Shown here: one piece after another, positions 53,274-63,723 of the stretch
Numbering within the stretch: position 1 is the stretch's first letter
Layout of the letters: every line of letters begins with the position of its first letter
Assembly (NCBI GenBank): GCA_964036045.1
Contig: OZ038384.1
Span: 61,787,355-61,851,354, forward strand
Source of the DNA: Eutreptiella sp. 'Long Island Sound 2002'
Lineage: Eukaryota; Euglenozoa; Euglenophyceae; Eutreptiales; Eutreptiaceae
Direction: 5' to 3'
DNA length: 64,000 bases
The notes under the pieces: generated by a model
The model's input: the letters and a program-made list of their open reading frames with translations, nothing else
Databases searched by the model: none
Told to the model about the DNA's origin: nothing
Program-made: the position numbers and the translations under genes

Positions 53274-54941
53274 ATGGAGCGGCCCTTCAACGACGCAGCT
53301 ATGCTGCATTTCATCAGAGACAGTTTGTTTCGAAGTGATTCACCCTTGCATCACGAATTTTCGACCTCGTTAGAGAAGTTCATCGCAGAGCGCATCGCTA
53401 GTCGAGAAAGCGAGTGGTCTCCATGTCTATCTCGTGATCTTCACAGCTGTTCGCAGAAGCTTGCAGATACTCAAGCCAAAGTTATCGAATTGGAACAACG
53501 CATCGATGTATTGCAGGCAACAGCAGCAAGTGCTACTGCAGCAACTGAACAACGCATCGATGTATTGCAGGCAACAGCAGCAAGTGCTACAGCAGCAACT
53601 GGCCAGCGCATCGATACCTTGCAGTCCTCGACGGAAAATGCAACTCAAGCTGCTGCAAATGAGCTTCGACGCGTGGAACATGAATTGTCGCAATGTTACG
53701 CTCTTCTCAACGAATTTGTGCGAACTTCGAGTCCACCACCTCCGAACAACATCCAGTTTCCGCAACCACAACAACAACAGTTTCCGCAACCACCGTCTTC
53801 TTCGAATTCGAACCAACCTCACCCTCCACAACAACCACTCCCACAGCGGCCTACCTTCGAACCACTACCCCAGTTCGTAGTTCAACGTGCTCCTTCGCAG
53901 GAGATTTTGGGACGCCGCGTCGAGCGCCTGAACAAACTGGTCAAGAGGTTCACGGGTATACCTGGATGTGGAGAATTTCGAACATGGAAAGAAGATTTAC
54001 TACGAGCCTTCACTTTGTCGGACATCACCTCACCCGTCGATCAGGCAGCAACGATGTCATTCCTCCTCGATGGTGATGCCGCTGAGTACTATCATAGCCT
54101 GACGAAAGTTGTACAGGACGACTGGTTCGAGCTCATGCGTGTGTTAGGCCAGCGTCTCGACTGCATATCCCATGAGCCAGTGTATTTGTCGAGAATGTTG
54201 AGCTTGAAAGAGAGCGAGTTTCCCCGACATGCAGATTACGTTCGAGAATTTCGTACATGCGTTATCAAGTCGAAGGTCAACACGAATGAACTCCAGATGG
54301 GTTACCTCGTCAGCTCTCGATTTGTTGAAGGGTTGTCGAATGACGCTGTGCGCCGGCAATACATCGTTGAAGTCCGTTCGAGATGGCGTTCTAATAATCC
54401 ATTTGGATTCGATACCTTGGTAGAGACCATCGCGGAAGCCTACATTGCGGCTGGGTATCAACTGGAAGAAGTACAGAACGCCTCGAGAACGACATCAGAT
54501 CACACCCTGGGTCCTGCAGTGTCGAGACCTCTGCCTATGATGGTCCCACCTACTTCGAATTCCACGTTTCCATCGAACCCTATGCCAACGCCACACGTCA
54601 CCCCGATGCCGACCCCAGCTGCGGCGCCCACGGCTTCGACCGTGGCAGAGCCGATGAATCTGGATGCAATTGCCAAGCTTCGAGAAGAGTTACATGCCTA
54701 CATTGGTGAACGGTTCGGACGTCAACATGGCGGACGCCAAGATGGTCCAGAAAGCAGACGTTGCTACAATTGTGACGAACAAGGACACTTGGCCCGCGAC
54801 TGTCCAAAAGGTCGACCGCCATCCCGAGGACGAGAACGTTGGGAATCACGGTCGAACACACCGAAACGAGATCAAAGTCGAGACAGCAAGGGACGGTTTC
54901 GATCCCGCTCCAAGAGCAGAGAAAGGCCTACGACGGCCTAG
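53274..54941 (+). CDS. gag: gag of element E, intact
   Basis: 555 codons from ATG 53274 to TAG 54939-54941. A coiled-coil N-terminal part holds a tandem 18-residue repeat (RIDVLQATAASATAAT); a Pro/Gln-rich linker follows; then a capsid region (FTGIPGCGEFRTWKEDLLRAF, DGDAAEYYHSL, DWFELMRVLGQRL) typical of gypsy gag; then a classical zinc knuckle CYNCDEQGHLARDC and an Arg/Ser tail. It forms the particle and packages RNA. Pol lies one frame on and its open frame reaches back into the gag end, so pol needs frameshifting or a separate start. Confidence 0.9.
   Translation: MERPFNDAAMLHFIRDSLFRSDSPLHHEFSTSLEKFIAERIASRESEWSPCLSRDLHSCSQKLADTQAKVIELEQRIDVLQATAASATAATEQRIDVLQATAASATAATGQRIDTLQSSTENATQAAANELRRVEHELSQCYALLNEFVRTSSPPPPNNIQFPQPQQQQFPQPPSSSNSNQPHPPQQPLPQRPTFEPLPQFVVQRAPSQEILGRRVERLNKLVKRFTGIPGCGEFRTWKEDLLRAFTLSDITSPVDQAATMSFLLDGDAAEYYHSLTKVVQDDWFELMRVLGQRLDCISHEPVYLSRMLSLKESEFPRHADYVREFRTCVIKSKVNTNELQMGYLVSSRFVEGLSNDAVRRQYIVEVRSRWRSNNPFGFDTLVETIAEAYIAAGYQLEEVQNASRTTSDHTLGPAVSRPLPMMVPPTSNSTFPSNPMPTPHVTPMPTPAAAPTASTVAEPMNLDAIAKLREELHAYIGERFGRQHGGRQDGPESRRCYNCDEQGHLARDCPKGRPPSRGRERWESRSNTPKRDQSRDSKGRFRSRSKSRERPTTA
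53493..53640 (+). repeat. 54-bp tandem repeat in E gag
   Basis: Two near-perfect 54-bp units (53493-53546, 53547-53600) and a diverged third. The frame is kept, so the unit extends the coiled coil. Confidence 0.8.
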
Positions 54942-57900
54942 AAAACAATTCCGAAGACCTGGTGGCGGACGTCCTCCAGAAGAGCTGAACACCACCACCA
55001 GCACCAATAAACCCGAAAAGAATTCGACGCTTGGAAGTGTCACTGTCGAAGGAACCGAACCTGAGCATGCGTCTGTGTTCACGGTTTGAGGGCGCATTTG
55101 CGCATGTCGTGAAGACTCCTTTGACTCCAGCGTGGAACTGTTGGTCGACTGTGGAGCGACCAATGACTTTATGTCGATGCAAACAGCAAAGAGGGCGCGA
55201 CTTCCCCTCTATAAACTGAGAAACCCTGGACATGTCTTGACAGCAGGAGGTCTCCAAGTCGAAGTACGGTACTACACGCGAGCTTATGTTCGCGTTGGAG
55301 AGCTTGTATTTCGTCATCACTTCAAGGTCTTGGAGATTTTGCCAGATGTAGTGCTTGGACTACCATGGCTTCGAAGCTACAATCCAACTGTCAACTGGAA
55401 GGAGCGACACGCCGACATCCAATATGGTTCGATTTCGTACCGGTTGTCTTTTGGCAAATCACGACATTCCACCCAGCTACAGTTTCAAGCAGCTTCGAAG
55501 CTGGACCTTCTTTCGATACTTTCATCCAGTTCCTCGAAAGCGAGTCCGGTTGGGAATCCTACCCCACATGCCAACGAACACCCCGACCTACACTCGTCGA
55601 CACACGTTCAGCGCAGTACTGACACGTACGATGAGTCCGAAACGGAAGATGGTATCACCGATGAGGAGTGCAGCGATATGGAGATTGAGTACATTTCGTT
55701 GCCGGAACGCAAAAGAGAGATCCGTCGATCTGATCTCACGGGAGATCAAGTATTTCTGTGTTGCATGCCTCGACCAGCAGTGCCGGTCGATAAAATGTAT
55801 AAGATGCAAGCCAGTGATGGCAATGATGACGGGCTTGACCCTGTTCGACGCAAACTACCGAGTCGATTACACAAGTGGGCGGACCTCTACGACCGGGAGA
55901 AAGCGGAATATGGAGACCTACCTCCGCATCGACCTGGAAGAGACCATCCAATACGCCTCGATTCGGAAGACAATCCACCGTGGGTACACCCTTACAAAAT
56001 GGATCCGAGCCAACTAGATGAACTTCGACGCCAACTGGACAAGTTGCATCGATCTGGGCGCATCAGACCATCCTCGAGTCCATACGGAGCGGGTTGCCTA
56101 CTGGTGAAGAAAGCGAATGGTAAATGGCGTATGTGCGTCGACTACCGAGCGTTGAATACACGAACTGTACGAGATCGATACCCCTTGCCATCGATCCAAT
56201 CCATCTTGAATACACTGGGGGGTTCCACCGTATTCTCAAAGATTGACCTTGTTAGTGGGCTCCACCAGATCCGAATTCAAGACGAAGATATCGAGAAAAC
56301 CGCCTTCAACACACAATTTGGCGCCTTCCAGTGGGTTGTTATGCCCTTTGGCCTCTGCAATGCGCCATCGACGTTCCAACGCGTCGTGAACGATGTCCTT
56401 CGAGACCACTTGGGGATCTTTGTATGGGTGTACATTGACGACATCCTCGTCTTCTCGAAGGATGCGGACGAACACCAACGACACCTCGACCTGGTACATG
56501 ACCTACTCCGTAAGCACCAGCTCTTCCCCTGCATCGATAAATCCACATTCTTTCAGAGTCGAGTGCCCTTCTGCGGATACATCATCGACCAAGATGGAGT
56601 ACACAGGGACCCCGAAAAGATCAAGGTCATTCGAGGTTTGCCTCCACCAACTACGGTCCATGAAGTTCGACAGTTCATTGGATTGTGTGGATTTTACCAG
56701 CAGTTTGTCGAAGGGTTCCAAGCTGTCGCAGCCCCTCTGACTGCAATGTTTAAGGCAGACTTCGAGTGGGAATGGACAGCCGTCCACCAGGCTTCCTTCG
56801 ACAAGCTGAAGCAGGCGATGATCAGCGCGACACATCTCAGTGCTATCGACCCCCGACAGCCGTATCACCTGTACACAGACGCTTCGAAAGACTGCGTGGG
56901 TGCTACGCTGGCGCAACGATGTGCGCATGGGAAGTACAAGGGACATCTTCGACCTATTGCCTTCATGTCGCGGAAAATGCAGCCTGCCGAAACTCGATAC
57001 CCGATTCGAGAACAGGAGTTGTCCGCCATCGTATTAGCCTTGAAACAATGGTTTCACCTAATTCGAGGACCGCAGCAGGTGCACGTGCACACTGACCACA
57101 AAAGTCTTCGATATCTCAAGACCTGTCCTCGACCGCTGACACCACGGCAAGCACGATGGTCCCAATTCCTCGAGGAATACAACCTAACGTTGTGGTACGT
57201 GCCGGGCCTCGAGAACCCTGTGGCAGATGCCTGCTCTCGTCTAACTTCGCGGCAGTTGATGGATATCGAAAATGCCACACGTACACGGGCTTTCGCAATT
57301 CCCCTGGTCGAAGATTGGGCCTCACCGGAAGGAGAACCTGTCGATGAGTTCCTACATGTACTCGAAGACTCATTCTCCCATGACGAGGTGTGGCCCCAGC
57401 CGTACGACCACCTGTACGTTTCACTACGAAGCGGACGCTCCGTGGGGAAGGAACTTGACGCAGATGAGCTTGCGGAACCAGCCCTCCAATTCGACACCGA
57501 ACCCGCCGTCGAGCCGGAGAACCTGGAGCCGCTACCGTCGAGCGCGACAACTGCGGAGCCGGAGGACCTGAGACTGGATCCAGCACCATCGGACAAGATC
57601 ATGGCTGAGAATTCACACCAACCAAACATGCATCTCGATGAGACTGGCAATGAGCCACACACGTCTACCGACACCGACGACCTCCCCGATGTAAGCATGG
57701 ATCGCCCCCTTCGAGTCACCTTTGGCAATGAACTTCGATACGCACCGACCATGGCGGAACTGATTCGCTGTCGACGTCACCGTGACGGCACGTTGCAATC
57801 GATTCCCTGGCCGAAGGTTGGGCGGAACACGCCGTACCCTTCGAGTCTTAAGGGTACACACCTCCGAGTACATCGACATTATCAGTGCAAAGACTTGACT

Positions 57901-57950
57901 TGGAAAGCTGTGTGGGCGGCAGCCTATCGGGAGGACCCCCGGACGAAAAA
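54942..57950 (+). pseudogene. pol: E pol: protease, RT, RNase H
   Basis: Open frame shifted by one from gag. It overlaps the gag end (open from about 54664) and has a TGA at 55087-55089, probably a mutated CGA, ahead of protease motif VELLVDCGATNDFMS. RT: MCVDYRALNTRT, FSKIDLVSGLHQIRI, VVMPFGLCNAPSTFQ, VYIDDILVF. RNase H: YTDASKDCVGATLAQ, REQELSAIV, HTDHKSLRYL, NPVADACSRL. An acidic linker follows (SSATTAEPEDLRLD...). Protease is followed directly by RT, as in usual chromoviruses. The frame is lost near 57945 at a CCCCC run, and integrase continues in the next frame. Confidence 0.9.
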
Positions 57951-59354
57951 CACATCTACGAAGTCGCGATTCGAAGCCCTGCGGCACGACACCAGCTTCG
58001 ACATGCCAACTTGTCCTTCGATGATGGAAAATTCTTCCATTTGTCGACGATGGGCAAACGTGTGCTTGTTCCCCGAACGCTGGTTACGTCGATTGTGGCT
58101 ATGTATCACGAGTCGGAGTTCTATGGCCACTCAGGAGTCCTTCGAACCATGGTCCTGATTAAGCGCGACTACGTATGTTCACACCTACGACACTATGTCG
58201 AGCGATACATACTAAGTTGCGATGTCTGTCAAGCGGCGAAATTAAGACGAGTCGACACCGCCAGAGTGCCAAGACCCTTGCCGGTGCCCGACACCAAATG
58301 GCACAGTGTGTCTATCCATTGGGTTTCGGGATTCCCGCGGACCACAAGGGGCCATGACGCCATCATGACTGTAGTCGACCGATTCTCCAAGCGTGGAATG
58401 TTCATCCGTTGTCGCAAGGATATGACAGCCGACGACCTCATCTATGTGTTCCTACGTGAGGTTATTCGATTGAAAGGATGCCCTCGACAAATTGTTTCTG
58501 ACCGACACAAGCTGTTCGAGTCTCAGGCGTGGAAGGAGTTGGCCCAGCGCTTCAAGATTGAGATGCATCAAACAGTGGCCAACCGCCCTCGAGGCAATGG
58601 CCTGGCGGAGCGCAGCAATCAGTCCATCCTCCAGCGCCTGCGTACACACGGCATCTTCGGCAACAACGAGTGGGATGTCGACCTCCTGTTCGCCGAAATC
58701 CAGTACAACAACCTGACATCCAATAGTCTTCGACTATCCCCGTTCAAGATAGATGAAGGACGAACACCCCATTTTCCATTGGATTTTCCCCGAATGACTT
58801 CTCATGCACATGAACCATCGACCGTGAATGATTACATGCAACGAGCGGAACGTACCTTCGATTCTGTGCGTGCAATGCTTGCCGAGGAACGTCGACGCCA
58901 GATGCATGTGGTTCTGCAAATGGACCGACACGTTCGAGTGCCTGAAGTCGGTGAAGGATGGTGGGTGTTGGTGCCTGAATATCGACATAAAGGGAAACTC
59001 GATGTTGTCTGGTGCGGCCCTTACAAAATACTCGAGGTACTGAACAAGGGCGAGAATGTCAAACTGGACATCCCTGCCCCCTTCGATGGGTTGCGAGTTT
59101 TCAATCAAGACAGCATAAAACCCTACGTCCATCGAGAGGGACAGCCGGTGTGGGAGTTTCCGATGCCCCCTGTCAAAACTGGAGAATCTCCTCGACTTGT
59201 CAAGATTGTGGCTAGACGTCGAGTGGGATCTAAAAAGCGCCGCACATTCCTGTACCGTTGTGAATGGGATGACGACACATGGTCTTGGGAGTCGAGCAAG
59301 GCTGTAGAGGAGGATCCTGTGTACCTTGAGTTCCTTCGACTCCACCCTGAGTAA
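57951..59354 (+). pseudogene. pol: E pol: integrase and chromodomain-like tail
   Basis: Zinc site YHESEFYGHSG...CDVCQAAK. The core has GHDAIMTVVDRFSK, VSDRHKLFES (second Asp) and NGLAERSNQ (Glu), but the first catalytic Asp, normally in S-x-D-(F/W)-(I/V), reads SIHWVSGFP, so His replaces it and strand transfer should fail. The GPY-like part is VVWCGPYKILEVLNKGENVKLDI. A chromodomain-like end follows: VKIVARRRVGSKKRRTFLYRCEWDDDTWSWESSKAV. Stop TAA 59352-59354. Confidence 0.88.
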
Positions 59355-59409
59355 CTGAGTAACACCCTTACTCTTCTCTGCAGCGTGGTTTTTCGAAAAA
59401 CTCATGTGA

Positions 59410-62400
59410 GGTTCCGGGTCGAACACCGGAGCCTCCGCCTATGGTACTACATCCCGGACGCCCCAAGCTTCCTCTCGACCTCCGCCTTCTCGAGCGACAC
59501 CGTCGAACGTCATCGATGTTGACGCGATCGAACCCCCAGCGAGGACGACTTCAACTGGCCGCTGCTTGTCGGTAGCATCAGCGCCAACTCGTCCGAATCG
59601 ACCTCTCGATCCATTCGAACCGCCGCACTACAGCCAGTCGGCATATGCTGGGAGCTCGAAAGGAAAAGGAGGCCCGTCGAAAGGAGGCAAGGGAGGTGTG
59701 TTCCCTCGCGGGAAACTTGCGGGAATAGCGCCGAGTGGACGAACCATCATAACAGGAGGCGCCGAAGGCTTTGAAGTGCTCGAGATAGCCCTGGCCAGCT
59801 TGCCCGTTCTGGAACCGACGAAGGGAGGGACTCCACCCGACATGCCGCCGGAACTCGGTAAGCTGTACGGGCCCCCTCCCCCGGTCGATGCAGAATACTT
59901 TCGAGAGCGGTGCTCAAGCCCTGACTGGTTCGATTCTGATGATGAAGATCTTGCTTGCTACACGGGGTACGACGACTGATCTTCCTTCTTCTGTTCAGCG
60001 GCCGGATAGGTCGACAGTTCTTGGACATCGAGGCCGAACACCTGGACATCAAGGTCATCCAGAGAGGATCCGGGTACCGGAGAGCCGAAAGTCGAAGACG
60101 ACTGGGTCGACCAATCCTGGCATTCGAATGCCCCGAAAACACAAGCTTCTACTCGAACGAACCAATCCGACTCCTACTACCACGACGCCAACTCCTATTA
60201 CCACGACGATGACTACAACTACGACGCTGAACCCTGGCCACTCGAGTCTGACGACGAAGCAGAATATTCTTACGAACCCGCGCGGTCGACAGCACCACCC
60301 AGCTAGGATTCTGTGCCGGTGCCGGAGTCGAAGTGGCAGCCCTACAACATGCCGCAGTACAATCATGAAATCTAGACCATCGACGAACTTCGACACTTGG
60401 GAACGTTCGGATTGAAGCCACCCTATCGATTTGGGACACATGAGGATGATCCGATGAAGACGGAGTACACTAAGCTCGAACCATCGGTACTCACTATTGC
60501 GTCGAGTACCATGGCTGGTCTTCGAAAGCCGCACACGTTCCTGAGCGAGAAACATTATGAAGTCGTGTCGAAGGCAAATGCCGCCATTGTCGAGTTGGGC
60601 AAGACCATCTGCATCGACAGTTGGGGACGAACCGCACCAATCCCGTACGAATTGGCTCGAAGTGCCCCTGACACGTCTTTCGATGAGCGTGGAAACCTTG
60701 GTTGTAAGCCGGGATACCAGTGGTATACGAAAATCGAAGTGGCTTGTCAAAACCTTCGAGCGGCCCTCATGAAATGGCGACATTATGATGAAGAGCTCGA
60801 TTGGGGATAGCGACAAGACCTCACCGAACATACCCTGCCGAGTCAAATTGCTCGACTCAACCGCATGCATCGAGAGATCTCGGGTATCGACGACCTGATA
60901 AACGTTGCGGATGGGATCGACCTGATCTTCAAGTATCGACGCTTCTGGACCCACGAAAGGATGAGGCGAGAAGCTCCCGTTGCCGTTTCGATTATGGGAG
61001 TTATCCGTGATCTTCAAAAGGTTTGCCAGGCGAACGACTGTCTCTTCAAAGATCGAGCCCCCTTCCTTGCCCACAAAGTCGATTTGTTTCTTCGTCGACA
61101 CCAACTGCGCGGCCTTCGAGGCACCTCTTGACTTGGGTATAAGCGATATGCGTGCGCTCCACATCGAACACAGGACCTTCCGGTCCAGCTCCAGGAGTAC
61201 TTTCGACTCGGAGAACAGATCGAACCCTATGCGTACAACGCCGTCGCACCAGGCGCCCCCATGGACCTTGTCCAGTTGGCGACGATCTACCAGACTGGAC
61301 CCGGACGACTCGGGTACCACGACTTCGATAGGGCAATCCGACGAGTTGCTGCCCTTCACTCATCGAATGAAGAGTATGCCAATCTTTTCCCTTTCCTGGA
61401 TTCCCCCGAATTGGTTCGACGCCTGGGTACCTCGACATACCTCATGTCCCCCTTCGAGGCCGGAAACCAAGATGGACAACGTTGGCGTCGAGCGGTCAAG
61501 TTTCGAAGGGACGTCTATACTGACGGACGGGAGGAGATCGAAAAAACCGACTCGCCTGCGAGCGACCCGTTCCACCCGGACCCCCTCGATCACCGGTTCT
61601 TGTCGATGGAGTCGAATGTCTATCAGCACCACTTCGACATCCCGTTCTTCAAGTACCTCACGCCGATTCACGAAGACTTTAAGGCTGCACATCGACGCAA
61701 GGTCAGCTGCCGAGACCAAGTCCTCGAAGCGGTCATTGTTGACACGGCTTCGAGCCTTGTGACTGCAGAAGCGGTTCAATTCGCTCTGCAGAGTTCCCTC
61801 GCTGACGGCCACTATGTCCATCAACACCTCGGTCGACTCCAAGAAGAAGGTTCTCGAACCGACACGCTTGAGATCGTCGACCGATATGCCCTCGGCCCTG
61901 AAAAGGACGACATCAGCGCCGTCATTGTCGTACGACGACTTTCGATTGCGGACACGCGAGTCGATACGCGAACTGGTCGGTTCTACCACAGCATGGAGCC
62001 TGGTACTGGATCGAAGGAAACCTATCGATGGACTACTGGTCGACATGACCGATGCTCCTTCGAGGCCACCAATCGGGCCGATCTGTGGCGTGAGGAAGTT
62101 TGGAAATCGTCGAGCCTCTGGGACTTCTATTCGACCAGGGCACAAACACTGGGACCTGGACAATTTCGAGTGCTTGTTCATGAACATGTCTTCGTATTCC
62201 AGTACAAGTGCCCCGTCGACGACCGACCTGGTGATCCCAACCTTCGATTGCTGAACCATCGATCTGGTATCCTGATTCAGAAGCGTGCCCTCGACAGTGA
62301 TATCCGTCGACACTATACGGGTCATGACACCTTCAAGTTCATGGCTGGCGTCGAGACACTGAAGGAAGTGCATGAAGTATGTCGACTTCCGGTGGATCGT

Positions 62401-62433
62401 TCGTACACGTTCACATGGGGCACGGACTGCTGA
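59410..62433 (+). pseudogene. E third ORF, about 1008 codons, six in-frame stops, unknown function
   Basis: After TGA at about 59407 one frame runs to TGA 62431-62433 with stops only at 59977 (TGA), 60007, 60304, 60373, 60808 (TAG) and 61129 (TGA), and no frameshift. The N-terminal part is Ser/Pro/Gly-rich (SSKGKGGPSKGGKGG). A DSYYHDANSYYHDDDYNYD acidic-Tyr stretch follows. The rest looks globular: RHLGTFGLKPPYRFG, EVACQNLRAALMKWRHYDEEL, INVADGIDLIFKYRRFW, and an open 390-codon end (61261-62433). No family is recognised. The same TCGA-rich codon style as E gag and pol argues that it belongs to E. It could be env-like, a captured gene or a regulatory protein. No early ATG is seen; it may be spliced or read through. 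Confidence 0.6.
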
Positions 62434-62502
62434 TTCGACATGTCTGCGCTGATTCGACATGTCTGTGCTGATGCGACATGTCTGTGCTGATTCGACAGTC
62501 TG
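62430..62502 (+). repeat. 19-bp tandem repeat after E ORF3
   Basis: CTGATTCGACATGTCTGTG repeated three times and a partial fourth, starting at the ORF3 stop. Confidence 0.8.
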
Positions 62503-62949
62503 AATGCCAAGTAAGGGGTTATTCGACAGTCTGGATGCCATTAATGGTATCGACTGCCTTCATATGTCCTGTCGAGCTGACAGATGTATAGGCCTGTGGG
62601 TCTGCTGAGCATCCAGCTTTGATGTTATGGTATGTTATGGTTCGACGTGCCCACAGCCTTGCTGCGGGTACAGCGCCCGTGCAGTGTGCCTGGCGAGGTG
62701 GTCTTCTGCAGCTTCGGCCGAAAGCCGCAGCCGTGGCAGAGTCGAACACGGCGTGTGAATGAGGCGCTGACGACGGGTGTCCCATGACTGCACCTCGGTG
62801 TGTGAGTTTCGACCAGAATTGATCCACTGTTTCGACCAGGATTGGTCCACTGTTATGCTCCTGTAGCCAACACATGTCGAGGCCCAAAAAAAAATTTTTC
62901 TCTCTGGGCCTGCTCTGTATTCGACATTGTGACGCCCGCCCAGGTGAGT
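62503..62949 (+). other. Element E 3' untranslated region
   Basis: About 450 bases between the tandem repeat and the hairpin. No gene seen. It has an A-tract (62887-62896). Confidence 0.6.
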
Positions 62950-62968
62950 GAGACCTCTTCGAGGTCTC
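62950..62968 (+). promoter_or_regulatory. Perfect hairpin before E polypurine tract
   Basis: GAGACCTC-TTC-GAGGTCTC, 8-bp stem and 3-base loop, touching the polypurine tract. Role unknown. Confidence 0.6.
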
Positions 62969-62981
62969 AACGGGGGGGTAG
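62969..62981 (+). other. Polypurine tract of element E
   Basis: AACGGGGGGGTAG directly before LTR start TGTTGTGG. Confidence 0.78.
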
Positions 62982-63268
62982 TGTTGTGGCTTCGAACAGC
63001 AGCAGCGCAGCAGCGCGCAAATCGCAAGTCGCAGTCGCAATCGCGCTGACAGTCTGTGAATAATAAAGAAGCATCGAATGCCAACTGTGAATGAGCGCTG
63101 TAAGATACTTCGATCTTTGAACAGGGTTTATGTCTTCGAGATTGTGTTATTATTGGTGCCCCGTCTAAAGATCCTGCGAGGTTTGTGGATTCGGATTTTG
63201 GATTTCGGATTTTGAGAAACAAAGAGGCACGGGAGTGCAGTCGAGTTCCCAAGAAACAAACCCCAACA
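62982..63268 (+). repeat. Element E 3' LTR, 287 bp
   Basis: TGTTGTGG...CCCCAACA, paired with 52894-53180. Confidence 0.9.
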
Positions 63269-63272
63269 CCGT

Positions 63273-63380
63273 TTCGTAATTGTGGGCGTCTTTCTGGGAT
63301 ACCCTGGGTTCCCAAGGAGCCCATTGTTCAGGGCGTGTTGGGTTGGGCACCTCACCTGCTCCACCGACTTCGAAGTCCAT
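63273..63380 (-). pseudogene. gag: Element D gag N-terminus, beyond E
   Basis: The first in-frame ATG is 63380 (MDFEVGGAGEVPNP). The frame is open upstream to TAA near 63475. It reads WAPWEPRVSQKDAHNYET and joins, without E and one CCGT, to ACWVLQEADRPEEE at 52889. No domain is recognised in this short part; its value is in proving that E split the gag. Confidence 0.7.
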
Positions 63381-63706
63381 GAGATCGACCTCCAATCTCT
63401 CCAACGGTGGGATGGATGGTGGGATGATGGTGCCACCAAGCTCATAAAGAGCTCTGCCGTCGACAAGGACTGGTTAATTCCAGCCATCCGGCGGCTGATT
63501 TCAACTGGGATCTTGACATTGTTGGCCTCCTTGACAGCCGATGGTGACTCTCCTGGGACACTGGGGACTGCTGCAGGGGAATCCTCGTAGCGTTTCAGTG
63601 GGGCAGCACAGAGGGAGCGAGATGGTCACTTCTGGGGTTCCTACAGCTTGCCTTTGGGTGCCCAGAGGGCCTAGCGAAGGAGTGGGTCCCGCGGGAACAA
63701 CATTCA
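63381..63706 (-). other. Element D leader
   Basis: Between the primer-binding site and gag. Only a short open extension upstream of gag (LERLEVDL) is seen. Confidence 0.5.
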
Positions 63707-63723
63707 GGTAGCCTCTCCTACCA
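63707..63723 (-). other. Primer-binding site of element D
   Basis: TGGTAGGAGAGGCTACC on minus abuts the LTR end ACTTACA. It differs from the B site by one base and one gap. Confidence 0.75.

Larger units (their letters stand above)
52894..63268 (+). mobile_element. Element E: conventional chromovirus with extra long ORF
   Basis: 287-bp LTRs, a primer site after the 5' LTR, gag and pol in different frames, and a third reading frame of about 1000 codons between pol and the 3' LTR. A hairpin and polypurine tract precede the 3' LTR. It has no Dam-like domain. The coding DNA is strongly enriched in TCGA. LTR divergence is 8 of 287. Confidence 0.92.

Noticed and set aside
61360-62541. 393-codon minus-strand frame
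   Set aside because: Complement of E ORF3. The TCGA palindromes make both strands open; the plus frame extends over 3 kb and shares the E codon style.
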